A stretch of 64,000 nucleotides of DNA from Comamonadaceae bacterium (lineage in GTDB: Bacteria > Pseudomonadota > Gammaproteobacteria > Burkholderiales > Burkholderiaceae_C), in contig CANJNC010000004.1 of the NCBI GenBank assembly GCA_947475685.1, positions 39,458 through 103,457 of the forward strand, given 5' to 3'. The position numbers were made by a program, and so were the translations under genes. Shown in pieces: positions 49,735 to 58,825 of this stretch. The stretch's first letter is position 1, and every line of letters begins with the position of its first letter. A model generated the notes under the pieces. The model did not search any database and was not told where the DNA came from. It saw only the letters and a list, made by a program, of their open reading frames with translations.

Positions 49735-50817
49735 TTAGGCGGGCAAAGGAATATTCACCAAATTGTAACTGAGTCCTAGACTTTGCGCGACCTGTGACAG
49801 GTCTTTGGGCAAGTCGGAAAAAAAGACTTTTTTTTCACCCCCAAAGGGGTGCTCAAAGCTCAGCCTAAAGGCGTGCAAGGCCTGCCTTTTAAGCCCGCCC
49901 TCTCCCGTTCCTTTGGCGCCGTACATGGTGTCGGCAAATACGGGATGGTGCTGGGCGCTCAAATGAACGCGTATTTGGTGGGTGCGGCCCGTGTGCAATT
50001 GACAATAAATCAAGCTGAACTGGTTCAGGCTAGACAAGCACACGCAAGAGGTGTGCGCAACCTTGCCTGTTTGGTGCGCCAAATCCACCGCCGCCATCTT
50101 CAGTCGGTTGCGAGTGTCTCGGCCAATGGCGTGGTGGATCTCCATTCTTTGCCCCTCTTGCCAAGCCCCGTGAGCCAGGCAGACGTATTCACGCTTCATC
50201 TCCCGTCGGGTGATGAGGGCAATCAAGCGGTCCATGCATTCTCTGGATTTGGCAACGACCATCAAACCGCTGGTGTCTTTGTCCAAGCGGTGAACAATGC
50301 CCGCTCTGGGTACAAATTTAGCCCCCTCGTCCAGCGCCAACAAACCATTTAAAAGCGTGCCACTCCAATGCCCCGCTGCAGGGTGGACCACCAAACCTGC
50401 AGGTTTATTGATCACCCGCAGATGCGCATCTTCAAAGACCACATCCAAGTCCATGGCTTGGGGGACAAAGGCTTGGGTTTGCTCGGTTTGTCGAATGCGC
50501 ACAAAAAAACGCATGCCCGCCTTGACTTTGCCAGAGGCCTTCAAGGACTTTGGCGTCGAGCCATTGGGCATTGAAGAAAATGAAGGCACCCTGGCAGGCC
50601 TCTCCAAGACCAGTCCCTCTTGCATGAGTTGCTGCACAAAACTTCTTGAAAACTCGGGCAGACACTCACTCAATGCCTGGTCAAGCCTTTTGCCATGGGC
50701 TTGCATGGAGATCTCAATTTCGCGCTCCTCCAAGATGCTCTCTTCTGGATTTTGGGCCGTGAAATCTAAAAAATCTTCCCCCCCAGAGTCAATAATTGCT
50801 GTCTTGGTGTCCGTCAT
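49735..50817 (-). CDS. rluD: 23S rRNA pseudouridine synthase RluD
   Basis: A 360-residue RluA-family enzyme making pseudouridines 1911, 1915 and 1917 in helix 69 of 23S rRNA. It has an S4 domain (RLDQALSECLPEFSRSFVQQLMQEG) and the catalytic GIVHRLDKDTSGLMVVAK. HTGRTHQIRVH and FADTMYGAK follow. An acidic N-terminal extension of about 35 residues is present. It is divergent from bamD with under 50 bases between, as in many proteobacteria. Confidence 0.95.
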   Translation of the reverse strand: MTDTKTAIIDSGGEDFLDFTAQNPEESILEEREIEISMQAHGKRLDQALSECLPEFSRSFVQQLMQEGLVLERPARVPSFSSMPNGSTPKSLKASGKVKAGMRFFVRIRQTEQTQAFVPQAMDLDVVFEDAHLRVINKPAGLVVHPAAGHWSGTLLNGLLALDEGAKFVPRAGIVHRLDKDTSGLMVVAKSRECMDRLIALITRREMKREYVCLAHGAWQEGQRMEIHHAIGRDTRNRLKMAAVDLAHQTGKVAHTSCVCLSSLNQFSLIYCQLHTGRTHQIRVHLSAQHHPVFADTMYGAKGTGEGGLKRQALHAFRLSFEHPFGGEKKVFFSDLPKDLSQVAQSLGLSYNLVNIPLPA

Positions 50818-50864
50818 GGCAGATAATACGCAGGTTCGTTAGAAAAAAATGAAGGGTGTGCTCA

Positions 50865-51677
50865 GTGCTTGGTCTTTACTCATTATCACGGCTTTTGACA
50901 GTCTTCTTGCTCAGCTTGGCCGCCATGGCGCTTGCCTCTTGTGCTTCTAGCAATTACGATGAGACGGCTGACTGGAAACCAGAAAAACTCTATGCAGAGG
51001 CCAAGGACCACCTGAGCAGCAAACTTTATGAAAAAGCCATCGCTTTGTATGAAAAATTAGAAGGCCGTGCAGCGGGTTCCATCTTATCTCAACAAGCCCA
51101 AATTGAGAAAGCCTATGCTCAGTACAAGAGCGGCGACGCCATCATGGCCGTCTCCACCTTGGATCGATTCATCAAAGTCAACCCCGCATCTCCGGCCTTG
51201 GACTATGCGTTTTATCTCAAAGGGGTGGCCAACTTCAATGACGACTTGGGCTTTCTCTCAAGTTTGACCAATCAAGACCTGTCTGAGCGTGACCAAAAAG
51301 CAGCCAAAGAGAGCTTTGATGCGTTTCGTGAATTGTTGAATCGTTTTCCAAAATCCAAGTACGCCCAAGATGCGCGACTGCGCATGCTCTACGTGGTCAA
51401 TGTGCTCGCACAGTCTGAGGTGAATGTGGCGCGTTACTATTACAAAAAAGGCGCCTATATTGCAGCCATCAACCGCGCTCAGGCCGCGCTCAATGAGTTC
51501 CGGGGCGTGCCTGCCATCCATGAAGCCTTGTTGATCATCCGAGATGCTTACGGGCACCTGGGTTTGAGTCAACTCAAAGAAGACACTCAACGCATCATTG
51601 CATCAACCTTCCCGCAAGCGGCAGACAAGCCGCTTGACGCGTTCATCAAGCCTCGGCGCTGGTGGCAGATTTGGTAA
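50865..51677 (+). CDS. bamD: Outer-membrane assembly lipoprotein BamD
   Basis: A 270-residue TPR lipoprotein, essential in the BAM complex. The signal peptide has a hydrophobic core (LLTVFLLSLAAMALA) and lipobox cysteine Cys26 (ALASC). TPR segments follow (YAEAKDHLSSKLYEKAIALYEKLE, FPKSKYAQDARLRMLYVVN). Start choice: GTG at 50865 has GAAGGG 8 bases upstream, whereas GTG at 50856 has no site. Divergent from rluD; its 3' end overlaps the convergent helicase gene by 32 bases. Confidence 0.94.
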   Translation: MLGLYSLSRLLTVFLLSLAAMALASCASSNYDETADWKPEKLYAEAKDHLSSKLYEKAIALYEKLEGRAAGSILSQQAQIEKAYAQYKSGDAIMAVSTLDRFIKVNPASPALDYAFYLKGVANFNDDLGFLSSLTNQDLSERDQKAAKESFDAFRELLNRFPKSKYAQDARLRMLYVVNVLAQSEVNVARYYYKKGAYIAAINRAQAALNEFRGVPAIHEALLIIRDAYGHLGLSQLKEDTQRIIASTFPQAADKPLDAFIKPRRWWQIW

Positions 51678-53775
51678 GTCGCCTGAGGCCTTCTAGCAAG
51701 GCCTCTTCATCCGAGACACGGGCCATGGGAGGCAAAGCAGCCATGAGGCGTTTGCCGTACCCAGTCGTTGACAAACGCGTATCACACACGACCAAAACCC
51801 CTTTATCGCTTTCACGTCGGATCAATCTGCCCGCGCCTTGTTTGAGAGACACGCCCGCCTCGGCCAAAAAGTAACTGTTAAAGGCACTCTTGCCTTCGCT
51901 CTCCAAACGCTTGCTGCGAGCCTCGACCATGGGATCATTGGGCGGGGGAAAGGGCAACTTGTCAATGATGACCGCTTGCAGTGCATCCCCTGGCACATCA
52001 AAGCCCTCCCAAAAGGAGGCCGATGCGACCAAGACAAAGCCCCCCTCTTCGTGGGTGGATGGACCTCTAAAGCGTTGCATGAGCTCAACTTTGGAGCCCT
52101 CCCCTTGGGCCAACACCTCTATTTCAGGGCGATCTTTTAACAAGTCTTTGAGTCGCAGTGCGATGTCTTTTAAAGCCCTAAGTGTGGTCGTCAAAATGAG
52201 GGTTTTGCCGCCTAAGATGCTGATCACTTTGGCTGCCAGCTCACTGACTTGCTCGCTGTGCTTGGGGTCTGAGGGCAGGACCATGTTTTTAGGCACCAAC
52301 AACACCGCTTGTCTTGCATAGTTGAAGGGACTTTTGACTTGCAAAACGCGTGCGTGCGTAAGTCCGCAAGGCTGGGTGAACCAACTAAGCGTTGAGTCTG
52401 CACCCAAAGTGGCCGACGTAAAAATCCATGCCTTGGGGCTGCTTTGAGCGGCCAAGTTCGCTGCAGTCTCGACGCTCTCACGCGTTGTCCCATGCTGTCC
52501 CTCATGGCCCAAGCTCACCGTATCGTGAGCGTTTGACGCTTGGGGCACACTGCTAGGATGCGCCTGGGGATGAATTTTGGGGCCCAAGGTTTTTGCGATA
52601 TCAAGAGGGGCTTGAATCAATCGCACCGAACCTGCGACATCGGCAAATCGCACACAACCAGGCTCCAAGGCAGACTCAAAGAGTGCAATGCGAGTTTGCA
52701 TGTCTTGCACCCTCTCAAAATAACGCTCCCAATCAGGTGCGCTTTGCACAACCACCTCAACGGCGACCAAAAGATCCTCAAGAAGTTTTGCCATCTCAGC
52801 CATGGTGTCACGCCACAATTGCTCATCCAAGCCCTGGGGGGCCAGTCCAATCCAACTGAGCTTTTGACTGCGGTCGCTCTTTGCAAAGAGTCCTCTGAGT
52901 GTTTTGCTCATGAGCTCTAATCGTGCTGCCAAGGCCTGCCATGGGCCCATGCCTTTGGCCGATGCAGCGCCCAAGGCCAACAAGTCACGCGCCAGATCAA
53001 TGAGCTGAGAAGAGCTCAATTGCTCGCCCAAAAAATTCACACCCGTCTCGTTCAATTGATGCGCTTCGTCAAAGATCACCACTTTGGTATTGGGCAGCAA
53101 CTCCGCCATGCCACTCTCTTTCATCGACAAGTCGGCAAAAAACAGATGGTGATTGATCACCACCACATCGGCAGCCATGGCCTCTCGTCTGGCCAAAGCC
53201 ACATGACAAGACTTGAACTGAGGGCACTCGCTGCCCAAGCAATTTTCTTTGGTCGAGGTGATCATGGGAATCAAGGCCGATCGCTCATCAAGCCCTGGCA
53301 ACTCGCTCAAGTCTCCTTTATCGGTGAGCTTGGCCCACTTCTCCACCTTGCTCAGCAAATGAACCACAAAGCGGTCTGGGAACAAGCCCTCCTCTTTGGC
53401 CAAGCCCAAACGGTACAAACACAAATAATTGGCCCGACCTTTTAAGAGCGCCATTTTGGTCGGCAAGCGCAAGGCTTGAATGAGTGCAGGCAAATCTCTA
53501 GAGAACAATTGGTCTTGCAAGGTTTTGGTGGCCGTTGAGATCACCACCCGCTCACCACTCAATAGAGCAGGCACCAAATACGCGAAGGTCTTTCCAACGC
53601 CAGTGCCTGCCTCAACCACCAGTGCACCACCGGTTTGAAGGGTGTCGGCCACGGCCATGGCCATGGCGGTTTGTCCCTCTCGGGGAGAAAAGTGGCTATC
53701 GAGTTTTGCCAAGGGGCCCTCAGGAGCAAACACCCCAAGGACAGCTTGATGAAGGGGACTTTGGAGTTCACTCAT
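51646..53775 (-). CDS. ATP-dependent DNA helicase, DinG/YoaA family
   Basis: A 708-residue XPD-like superfamily 2 helicase with a 4Fe-4S cluster. Walker A is EAGTGVGKT (55-63), the Fe-S cysteines are Cys119, 179, 184 and 190, the DEAH box is 236-239, and the C-terminal half has SASFWEGFDVPG and QGAGRLIRR. It unwinds DNA 5' to 3' in repair or R-loop removal. The ATG at 53775 is used. YoaA and DinG are hard to tell apart by eye, so no symbol is given. Confidence 0.92.
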   Translation of the reverse strand: MSELQSPLHQAVLGVFAPEGPLAKLDSHFSPREGQTAMAMAVADTLQTGGALVVEAGTGVGKTFAYLVPALLSGERVVISTATKTLQDQLFSRDLPALIQALRLPTKMALLKGRANYLCLYRLGLAKEEGLFPDRFVVHLLSKVEKWAKLTDKGDLSELPGLDERSALIPMITSTKENCLGSECPQFKSCHVALARREAMAADVVVINHHLFFADLSMKESGMAELLPNTKVVIFDEAHQLNETGVNFLGEQLSSSQLIDLARDLLALGAASAKGMGPWQALAARLELMSKTLRGLFAKSDRSQKLSWIGLAPQGLDEQLWRDTMAEMAKLLEDLLVAVEVVVQSAPDWERYFERVQDMQTRIALFESALEPGCVRFADVAGSVRLIQAPLDIAKTLGPKIHPQAHPSSVPQASNAHDTVSLGHEGQHGTTRESVETAANLAAQSSPKAWIFTSATLGADSTLSWFTQPCGLTHARVLQVKSPFNYARQAVLLVPKNMVLPSDPKHSEQVSELAAKVISILGGKTLILTTTLRALKDIALRLKDLLKDRPEIEVLAQGEGSKVELMQRFRGPSTHEEGGFVLVASASFWEGFDVPGDALQAVIIDKLPFPPPNDPMVEARSKRLESEGKSAFNSYFLAEAGVSLKQGAGRLIRRESDKGVLVVCDTRLSTTGYGKRLMAALPPMARVSDEEALLEGLRRLTKSATSAEA

Positions 53776-53991
53776 GCGCGAACTTCTGGAGCGCAAACGG
53801 CCAGAGCGCGAACACAAACGCCGCAGCCTGGTGCCATGGCATTCAAAGAAAAAAATTCCAACTGAGGGTTCAAAATAGATGAGAAGAAGTGATCAAGATG
53901 CAGCGGCTAGAAGACTCTAAAAACAAAAAACACCAGCCCATGACCTGTGCGAAGGGCTTGCTCGCATTATAGGAACACTTTGCCGACAAGC

Positions 53992-54735
53992 CTAAGGGTC
54001 TGTCTTGTTTTTAGGCGGCTGAACGCTTTGGGGCAGCACCAAGGGTACAGGGTGCACCGTCTTGGTCTCCAACCTTTTGCGCAAGTCTTCCCGGTGCTCT
54101 TTGGCGGCCTTGATCTTTTGATCATTCGCGTCTTGAGCGTTTTGGGTCCTGGTTTGACGATCCTTGGCTTTTTGCGGGTCAATGGGTGGCTCGTGGGTTT
54201 GCACTTTGCTGCTCAATTGACGCTCGTGCTCGCTCAAACGTTGCTCATGGGCCGCTTGCCGGTCCTCAAAGGCCAGTTCAGCCAAGCGGGTACGCTCATT
54301 GATGCGCTCGAGCTCTTGGGGGCTTTGTCGCTCATCGAGGTCTTTTAACTTTTGCTCACTTCGCAGTCTCTTTTGTTGTTCGGCGATCTGCGCCTCTTGT
54401 TTTTTAAGCACCGCCATCAAGGCATTTTTTTCTTTGAGCGCATCCATTTTGCAGCCCGTCACAGCAAACTTCTTTAGACACGCTGCGTTTTGTTGTTCAT
54501 AGTTGTGTTGAATCTGAGTCTTTTGAGTCCTCAGCTCTGCAAGTTGGAGATCCATTTGCGCATTGACATCACCCCCAAGCGTTCGCTCATCGGGCGAAGG
54601 GGTGTCAACACGCACGGCAAGTTCCGGCATGAGAAGGGTTTGCGCGCCCATGCCACAGACCCAAAGACTCGAAAAAAAAGCGACTGCCACTTGAGCTTGA
54701 AGGCGCCGAGTGCATCCACCCATTGAATTTGGCAT
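53992..54735 (-). CDS. Exported coiled-coil protein of unknown function
   Basis: A 247-residue protein I do not recognise by name. The N-terminus is a signal peptide (RRLQAQVAVAFFSSLWVCGMGAQ). Residues 58-170 are rich in Gln, Glu, Lys and Arg with heptad-like spacing, a probable coiled coil, with one CxxKFAVxxC element (Cys86 and Cys95) that could form a disulfide. The C-terminus is basic and proline-containing. Similar small exported helical proteins are common in Comamonadaceae. It lies between zapE and the helicase gene. The start could be a TTG one codon upstream. Confidence 0.75.
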   Translation of the reverse strand: MPNSMGGCTRRLQAQVAVAFFSSLWVCGMGAQTLLMPELAVRVDTPSPDERTLGGDVNAQMDLQLAELRTQKTQIQHNYEQQNAACLKKFAVTGCKMDALKEKNALMAVLKKQEAQIAEQQKRLRSEQKLKDLDERQSPQELERINERTRLAELAFEDRQAAHEQRLSEHERQLSSKVQTHEPPIDPQKAKDRQTRTQNAQDANDQKIKAAKEHREDLRKRLETKTVHPVPLVLPQSVQPPKNKTDP

Positions 54736-54787
54736 CAAAGCAAGTGTCCTTTTGAACAAAAGAGGCTTTTTGATCACATTTAAAGTT

Positions 54788-55888
54788 TCAAACCAACGCG
54801 GTGTCCACATCTCGCCTATCAAGGCTTAAGAACTCTTTGGACTGCATTTCTTTTAGGCGAGAAATGGTTCGTGGAAACTCATGCGAAAGTGTGCCCTTGA
54901 GATAAAGCTGCTCGGGCTGCACTTGGGCTGAAATGATCAACTTCACGCGTCTGTCATACATGACGTCAACAAGCCATGTGAAGCGCCTGGCCTCAGAAGC
55001 CATCGAAGGTGTCATTTGTGGCACATCGCTTAAAAAAATCGTCTGAAAACGATTGGCCAACTCCAAGTAATCGTTTTGCGAACGCGGGCCAGCGCAAAGT
55101 GTTTTGAAATCAAACCAAACCACATCAGAGGCGCGTCGCAAAGCGGTGATTTGCCTGGACTCGATATTCAAATGAGGGCTGTCTTTGCTCGCTCCACTGA
55201 GCTTGTGGAACGTTTGCGTCATGATCTCATTGGCCCGCTCTCCGTTGGGGCACAAGTACAAATCGGCTTGCTCCAGCGTTTGGCGCCTGTAGTCCACACC
55301 ATGATCCACATTCAAAACGTCCAACTTGTCATTCAAGAGCTCGATGGCTGGAAAAATCCGATCGCGATGAAGTCCATCCGGATACAGATCATTGGGCTTG
55401 AAATTGGACGTGGTCACAAAGCCCACGCCGCACTCAAAAAGCGCGTCCAGTAAGCGGTGCAAGATCATCGCGTCGGTGATGTCGGCCACATGGAACTCAT
55501 CAAAACAAATCAAACTGTAGCGCTCGGAGATTTGTTTGCCCAAGACACTCAAAGGATTCACCGTGCCTTGCAAGGCCTGGAGTTCACGGTGAACCTCTCG
55601 CATGAATTCATGAAAGTGAAGGCGTGTTTTCCTTTGAACCGGCACACATTCAAAAAAGCAATCCATCAAAAAACTTTTCCCTCGACCCACGCCACCATAC
55701 AGATAAACCCCTTTGGGGACATCGGATTTTTTAAAGAGAGACTTGATCCAAGAGCCACGCTCAGACTCGTAGCGCACCCAAGCATCCGAGCAGCGTTGCA
55801 AAGCCTCAACGGCCTTTAGCTGAGAGGGATCTCTTTGAAAACCTTTGAGCTTTAACTGCTCATCATAAAAAGCCAATACCGTGGTCAT
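54788..55888 (-). CDS. zapE: Cell-division ATPase ZapE (AFG1 family)
   Basis: A 366-residue AFG1-like P-loop ATPase. Walker A is GGVGRGKS (65-72), Walker B is ICFDEFHVAD, and sensor region TTSNFKPNDLYPDGLHRDRF-like text follows. In E. coli it acts at the Z ring under low oxygen or high temperature. The ATG at 55888 gives the normal N-terminus; the ORF extends upstream into lpd sequence without family similarity. It lies 10 bases after lpd, closing the sucA-odhB-lpd operon, a typical Burkholderiales arrangement. Confidence 0.94.
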   Translation of the reverse strand: MTTVLAFYDEQLKLKGFQRDPSQLKAVEALQRCSDAWVRYESERGSWIKSLFKKSDVPKGVYLYGGVGRGKSFLMDCFFECVPVQRKTRLHFHEFMREVHRELQALQGTVNPLSVLGKQISERYSLICFDEFHVADITDAMILHRLLDALFECGVGFVTTSNFKPNDLYPDGLHRDRIFPAIELLNDKLDVLNVDHGVDYRRQTLEQADLYLCPNGERANEIMTQTFHKLSGASKDSPHLNIESRQITALRRASDVVWFDFKTLCAGPRSQNDYLELANRFQTIFLSDVPQMTPSMASEARRFTWLVDVMYDRRVKLIISAQVQPEQLYLKGTLSHEFPRTISRLKEMQSKEFLSLDRRDVDTALV

Positions 55889-55898
55889 GAAAGAGACA

Positions 55899-57335
55899 TT
55901 AAAAGTTAAGCGCTCGCTTGTCCACAGCCAGCGCCGCCTCTTTGGTGGCCTCGCTGAGCGATGGGTGAGCGTGGCATATGCGTGCAATGTCCTCGCTAGA
56001 GGCCTTGAACTCCATGGCCACCACAGCCTCACTGATGAGCTCACTGGCCATGGGGCCAATGATATGCACACCCAAAATTTCATCGGTTTTTTCATCGGCC
56101 AAAACCTTCACCATGCCTGTGGTGTCGCCCAATGCTCTGGCACGTCCATTGGCTAAAAACGGAAACGTGCCCGCACGGTATGCGTGACCTGCAGCCTTGA
56201 GTTGTTGCTCCGTTTGTCCAACCCAAGCAATTTCTGGAGAGGTGTAGATGACCCATGGAATGGTGTTGAAGTTGACGTGACCGTGCTGGCCCGCAATGCG
56301 CTCGGCCACAGCAACCCCCTCCTCTTCCGCCTTGTGCGCAAGCATGGGGCCTCTGACCACATCGCCAACCGCCCAAACATTGGGTTTGGCCGTGCGGCAC
56401 AACTCATCGACTGCAATCGCGCCTTTCTCATCCAATTCCAAACCAATGGCCTCAAGGCCTAAACCCTTTGTTTGCGGCACACGACCAATCGAGACAATCA
56501 ACTTATCGGCCACCAATTGCTGCGCTTGACCTTTGGCATCGGTGTAGGCCACAGTGACCCCTTTGGCATTTTTCTTGATCTCGCCAACCTTCACACCCAA
56601 CTCGATTTTCAAACCTTGCTTGGTAAACGCTTTGTGCGCTTCGCGTGCGATTTGCTCATCGACCGCGCCTAAAAATGTGGGCAATCCTTCAAGGATGGTC
56701 ACCTCTGCACCAAGACGACGCCAAACAGAGCCCATCTCTAAGCCAATGACACCGGAGCCAATCAGGGCCAGTTTCTTAGGAACTTGGTCGATCTTCAATG
56801 CACCATCGTTGGACAAAATCATCTTTTCATCAAACGCTGCACCTGGCAACTCTCGGGCCTTGGAGCCCGTAGCAATGATGACGTGTTTGGCACTCAACTG
56901 GGTGCTCGCCCCACCTTTGACAGGACTGAGCGTCACAGCGTAGCCGTGCTCTGTCGCAGCGCTAAATGCGCCTGTACCGTGAAAGAAGGTCACTTTGTTT
57001 TTCTTAAAGAGATACAAGATCCCTTCATTGTTTTGTTTGACCACCAGATCTTTTCGAGAAATCATTTTGGCCAAATCCAAGCCGATTCCCTTGATCTCAA
57101 TGCCGTGATCGGCAAAGTGGTGCTGTGCATGGTCAAAGTGCTCGGATGATTGCAGCAAAGCTTTGGATGGAATACAGCCCACATTGGTGCACGTGCCTCC
57201 AGGGGCTGGCGCACCATCAGCGGTTGACCACGCATCAATACAAGCGGTCTTTAACCCAAGTTGAGCGCTGCGAATTGCAGCAATATAGCCACCTGGGCCT
57301 GCACCGATAACGATCACATCAAATTGTTCACTCAT
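55899..57335 (-). CDS. lpd: Dihydrolipoyl dehydrogenase (E3)
   Basis: A 478-residue flavoprotein reoxidising the lipoyl arm of the 2-oxoglutarate dehydrogenase complex. It has the FAD site GAGPGGY (11-17), the redox disulfide GGTCTNVGC (Cys49 and Cys54), the NAD site GSGVIGLEMGSVW and the C-terminal His-Glu motif HAHPSLSE. It is third in the sucA-odhB-lpd operon, 184 bases after odhB; the gap has no gene. Confidence 0.96.
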   Translation of the reverse strand: MSEQFDVIVIGAGPGGYIAAIRSAQLGLKTACIDAWSTADGAPAPGGTCTNVGCIPSKALLQSSEHFDHAQHHFADHGIEIKGIGLDLAKMISRKDLVVKQNNEGILYLFKKNKVTFFHGTGAFSAATEHGYAVTLSPVKGGASTQLSAKHVIIATGSKARELPGAAFDEKMILSNDGALKIDQVPKKLALIGSGVIGLEMGSVWRRLGAEVTILEGLPTFLGAVDEQIAREAHKAFTKQGLKIELGVKVGEIKKNAKGVTVAYTDAKGQAQQLVADKLIVSIGRVPQTKGLGLEAIGLELDEKGAIAVDELCRTAKPNVWAVGDVVRGPMLAHKAEEEGVAVAERIAGQHGHVNFNTIPWVIYTSPEIAWVGQTEQQLKAAGHAYRAGTFPFLANGRARALGDTTGMVKVLADEKTDEILGVHIIGPMASELISEAVVAMEFKASSEDIARICHAHPSLSEATKEAALAVDKRALNF

Positions 57336-57519
57336 GATAAGAGCTCATTTCCTTTTAAACATTGGTCCCAAGCGAACCCAGCACTTGATCTCCCACCTCT
57401 TTAATGCGCCCCACTCCTCAACCCACTCTCAGGGCAGATAAAAGTCTGAGCCACTCACCTCGGGGGTAGTGAGTTCATGTGCTCAAGAGGACACGGCAAG
57501 CTGTGTGAAATCCATTCCT

Positions 57520-58773
57520 TTAGATATCAAAGAGCAAGCGAGCAGGGTCTTCCAAGGCTTCTTTCATCGCCACGAGTCCAAGCACCGCCTCTCGACCATC
57601 GATGATTCGGTGGTCATAACTCATGGCAAAGTAGTTCATGGGTCGAACCACCACTTGCCCGTTTTCAACCACTGCACGGTCTTTGGTTGCATGTACACCC
57701 AAGATGGCAGATTGAGGTGGATTGATGATGGGCGTTGAGAGCATGGAGCCAAAAACACCTCCATTGGAGATGGAGAAGGTGCCCCCCGTCATCTCTTCAA
57801 TGCCAAGCTTGCCATCGCGTGCTTTTGCACCATATTCAGCAATCTTTTTTTCAATATCAGCAAAGCTCATTTGATCGGCGTTTCTCAAAATAGGCACCAC
57901 CAAGCCTCTGGGTGAACCCACCGCAATACCGATGTCAAAGTAGCCGTGATAAACAATATCGTTGCCGTCGACCGATGCATTCAAGACGGGATACTTTTTC
58001 AAAGCATGCACTGCAGCTTTGACAAAGAAGCTCATGAAACCAATTTTGACGCCGTGCTCCTTTTCAAACTTTTCTTGAAACCGCTTTCTCATGTCCATGA
58101 CTGGCGCCATGTTAATCTCATTAAAGGTCGTGAGGATCGCATTGGTCGATTGAGATTGAAGCAGTCTCTCAGCCACGCGCGCTCTCAGGCGACTCATGGG
58201 AACGCGTTGCTCGGGCCTTTCGCCCAGGTCCACTTTGGGAGCACTGACTTGGGGCAATGGTGGACTGGAATGATTTGCCACTTGAACAACTGGAGCGAGT
58301 TTAGGCGCTTGAGCGGCAAACAGCGCATCCCCTTTGGTGATGCGACCATCCCTGCCTGTTCCCGCAATTGATGAAGCAGACAGATTGTTCTCAGCCAAAA
58401 TCTTTTGCGCAGCTGGCATGGCAAATCCTGCAGCACCTTGAGAGCTTGCCTGAGGGGTTTGAGGGGCTTGAGCCACAAAGGCAGGTGCGACTGCAGCTTG
58501 ACTGGGCGGAGCAGACACCGCACCCGCAATGGCGCTCGTGTCTATTTTGGCGATCAATTGATCCGCCAGCACAGTGGCTCCGTCGATTTGTACAATCTCA
58601 GTGAGCACACCTGAGGCGGGAGCAGGCACCTCCAAGACGACTTTGTCAGTCTCAATTTCAATCAAGATTTCATCGGCCGTGACAGCGTCACCGGCTTTTT
58701 TCTTCCACTTCAGCATGGTGGCCTCGGCCACGGATTCAGACAACTGGGGCACTTTGACTTCAACAATAGACAT
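57520..58773 (-). CDS. odhB: Dihydrolipoyl succinyltransferase (E2) of 2-oxoglutarate dehydrogenase
   Basis: A 417-residue E2 subunit. It has one lipoyl domain with Lys44 in [11 protein letters not shown], an Ala/Pro-rich linker and an E3-binding domain ([26 protein letters not shown]). The catalytic core ends with [13 protein letters not shown] (His and Asp). It transfers the succinyl group to CoA. It follows sucA by 52 bases and precedes lpd. Single lipoyl domain and sequence favour OdhB over a pyruvate E2. Confidence 0.95.
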   Translation of the reverse strand: MSIVEVKVPQLSESVAEATMLKWKKKAGDAVTADEILIEIETDKVVLEVPAPASGVLTEIVQIDGATVLADQLIAKIDTSAIAGAVSAPPSQAAVAPAFVAQAPQTPQASSQGAAGFAMPAAQKILAENNLSASSIAGTGRDGRITKGDALFAAQAPKLAPVVQVANHSSPPLPQVSAPKVDLGERPEQRVPMSRLRARVAERLLQSQSTNAILTTFNEINMAPVMDMRKRFQEKFEKEHGVKIGFMSFFVKAAVHALKKYPVLNASVDGNDIVYHGYFDIGIAVGSPRGLVVPILRNADQMSFADIEKKIAEYGAKARDGKLGIEEMTGGTFSISNGGVFGSMLSTPIINPPQSAILGVHATKDRAVVENGQVVVRPMNYFAMSYDHRIIDGREAVLGLVAMKEALEDPARLLFDI

Positions 58774-58825
58774 GATTGACTTTCAGAACTCTTGTATTAA
58801 AAAAACGGCTTGATTTGGGCTGTAC

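Noticed and set aside
55889..56095. N-terminal extension of zapE into lpd
   Set aside because: The extra 69 residues are antifamily, out-of-frame lpd sequence.
57455..57477. ACTCAC/GTGAGT hairpin between odhB and lpd
   Set aside because: Six pairs with a 10-base loop and no T-run; too weak to call a terminator.
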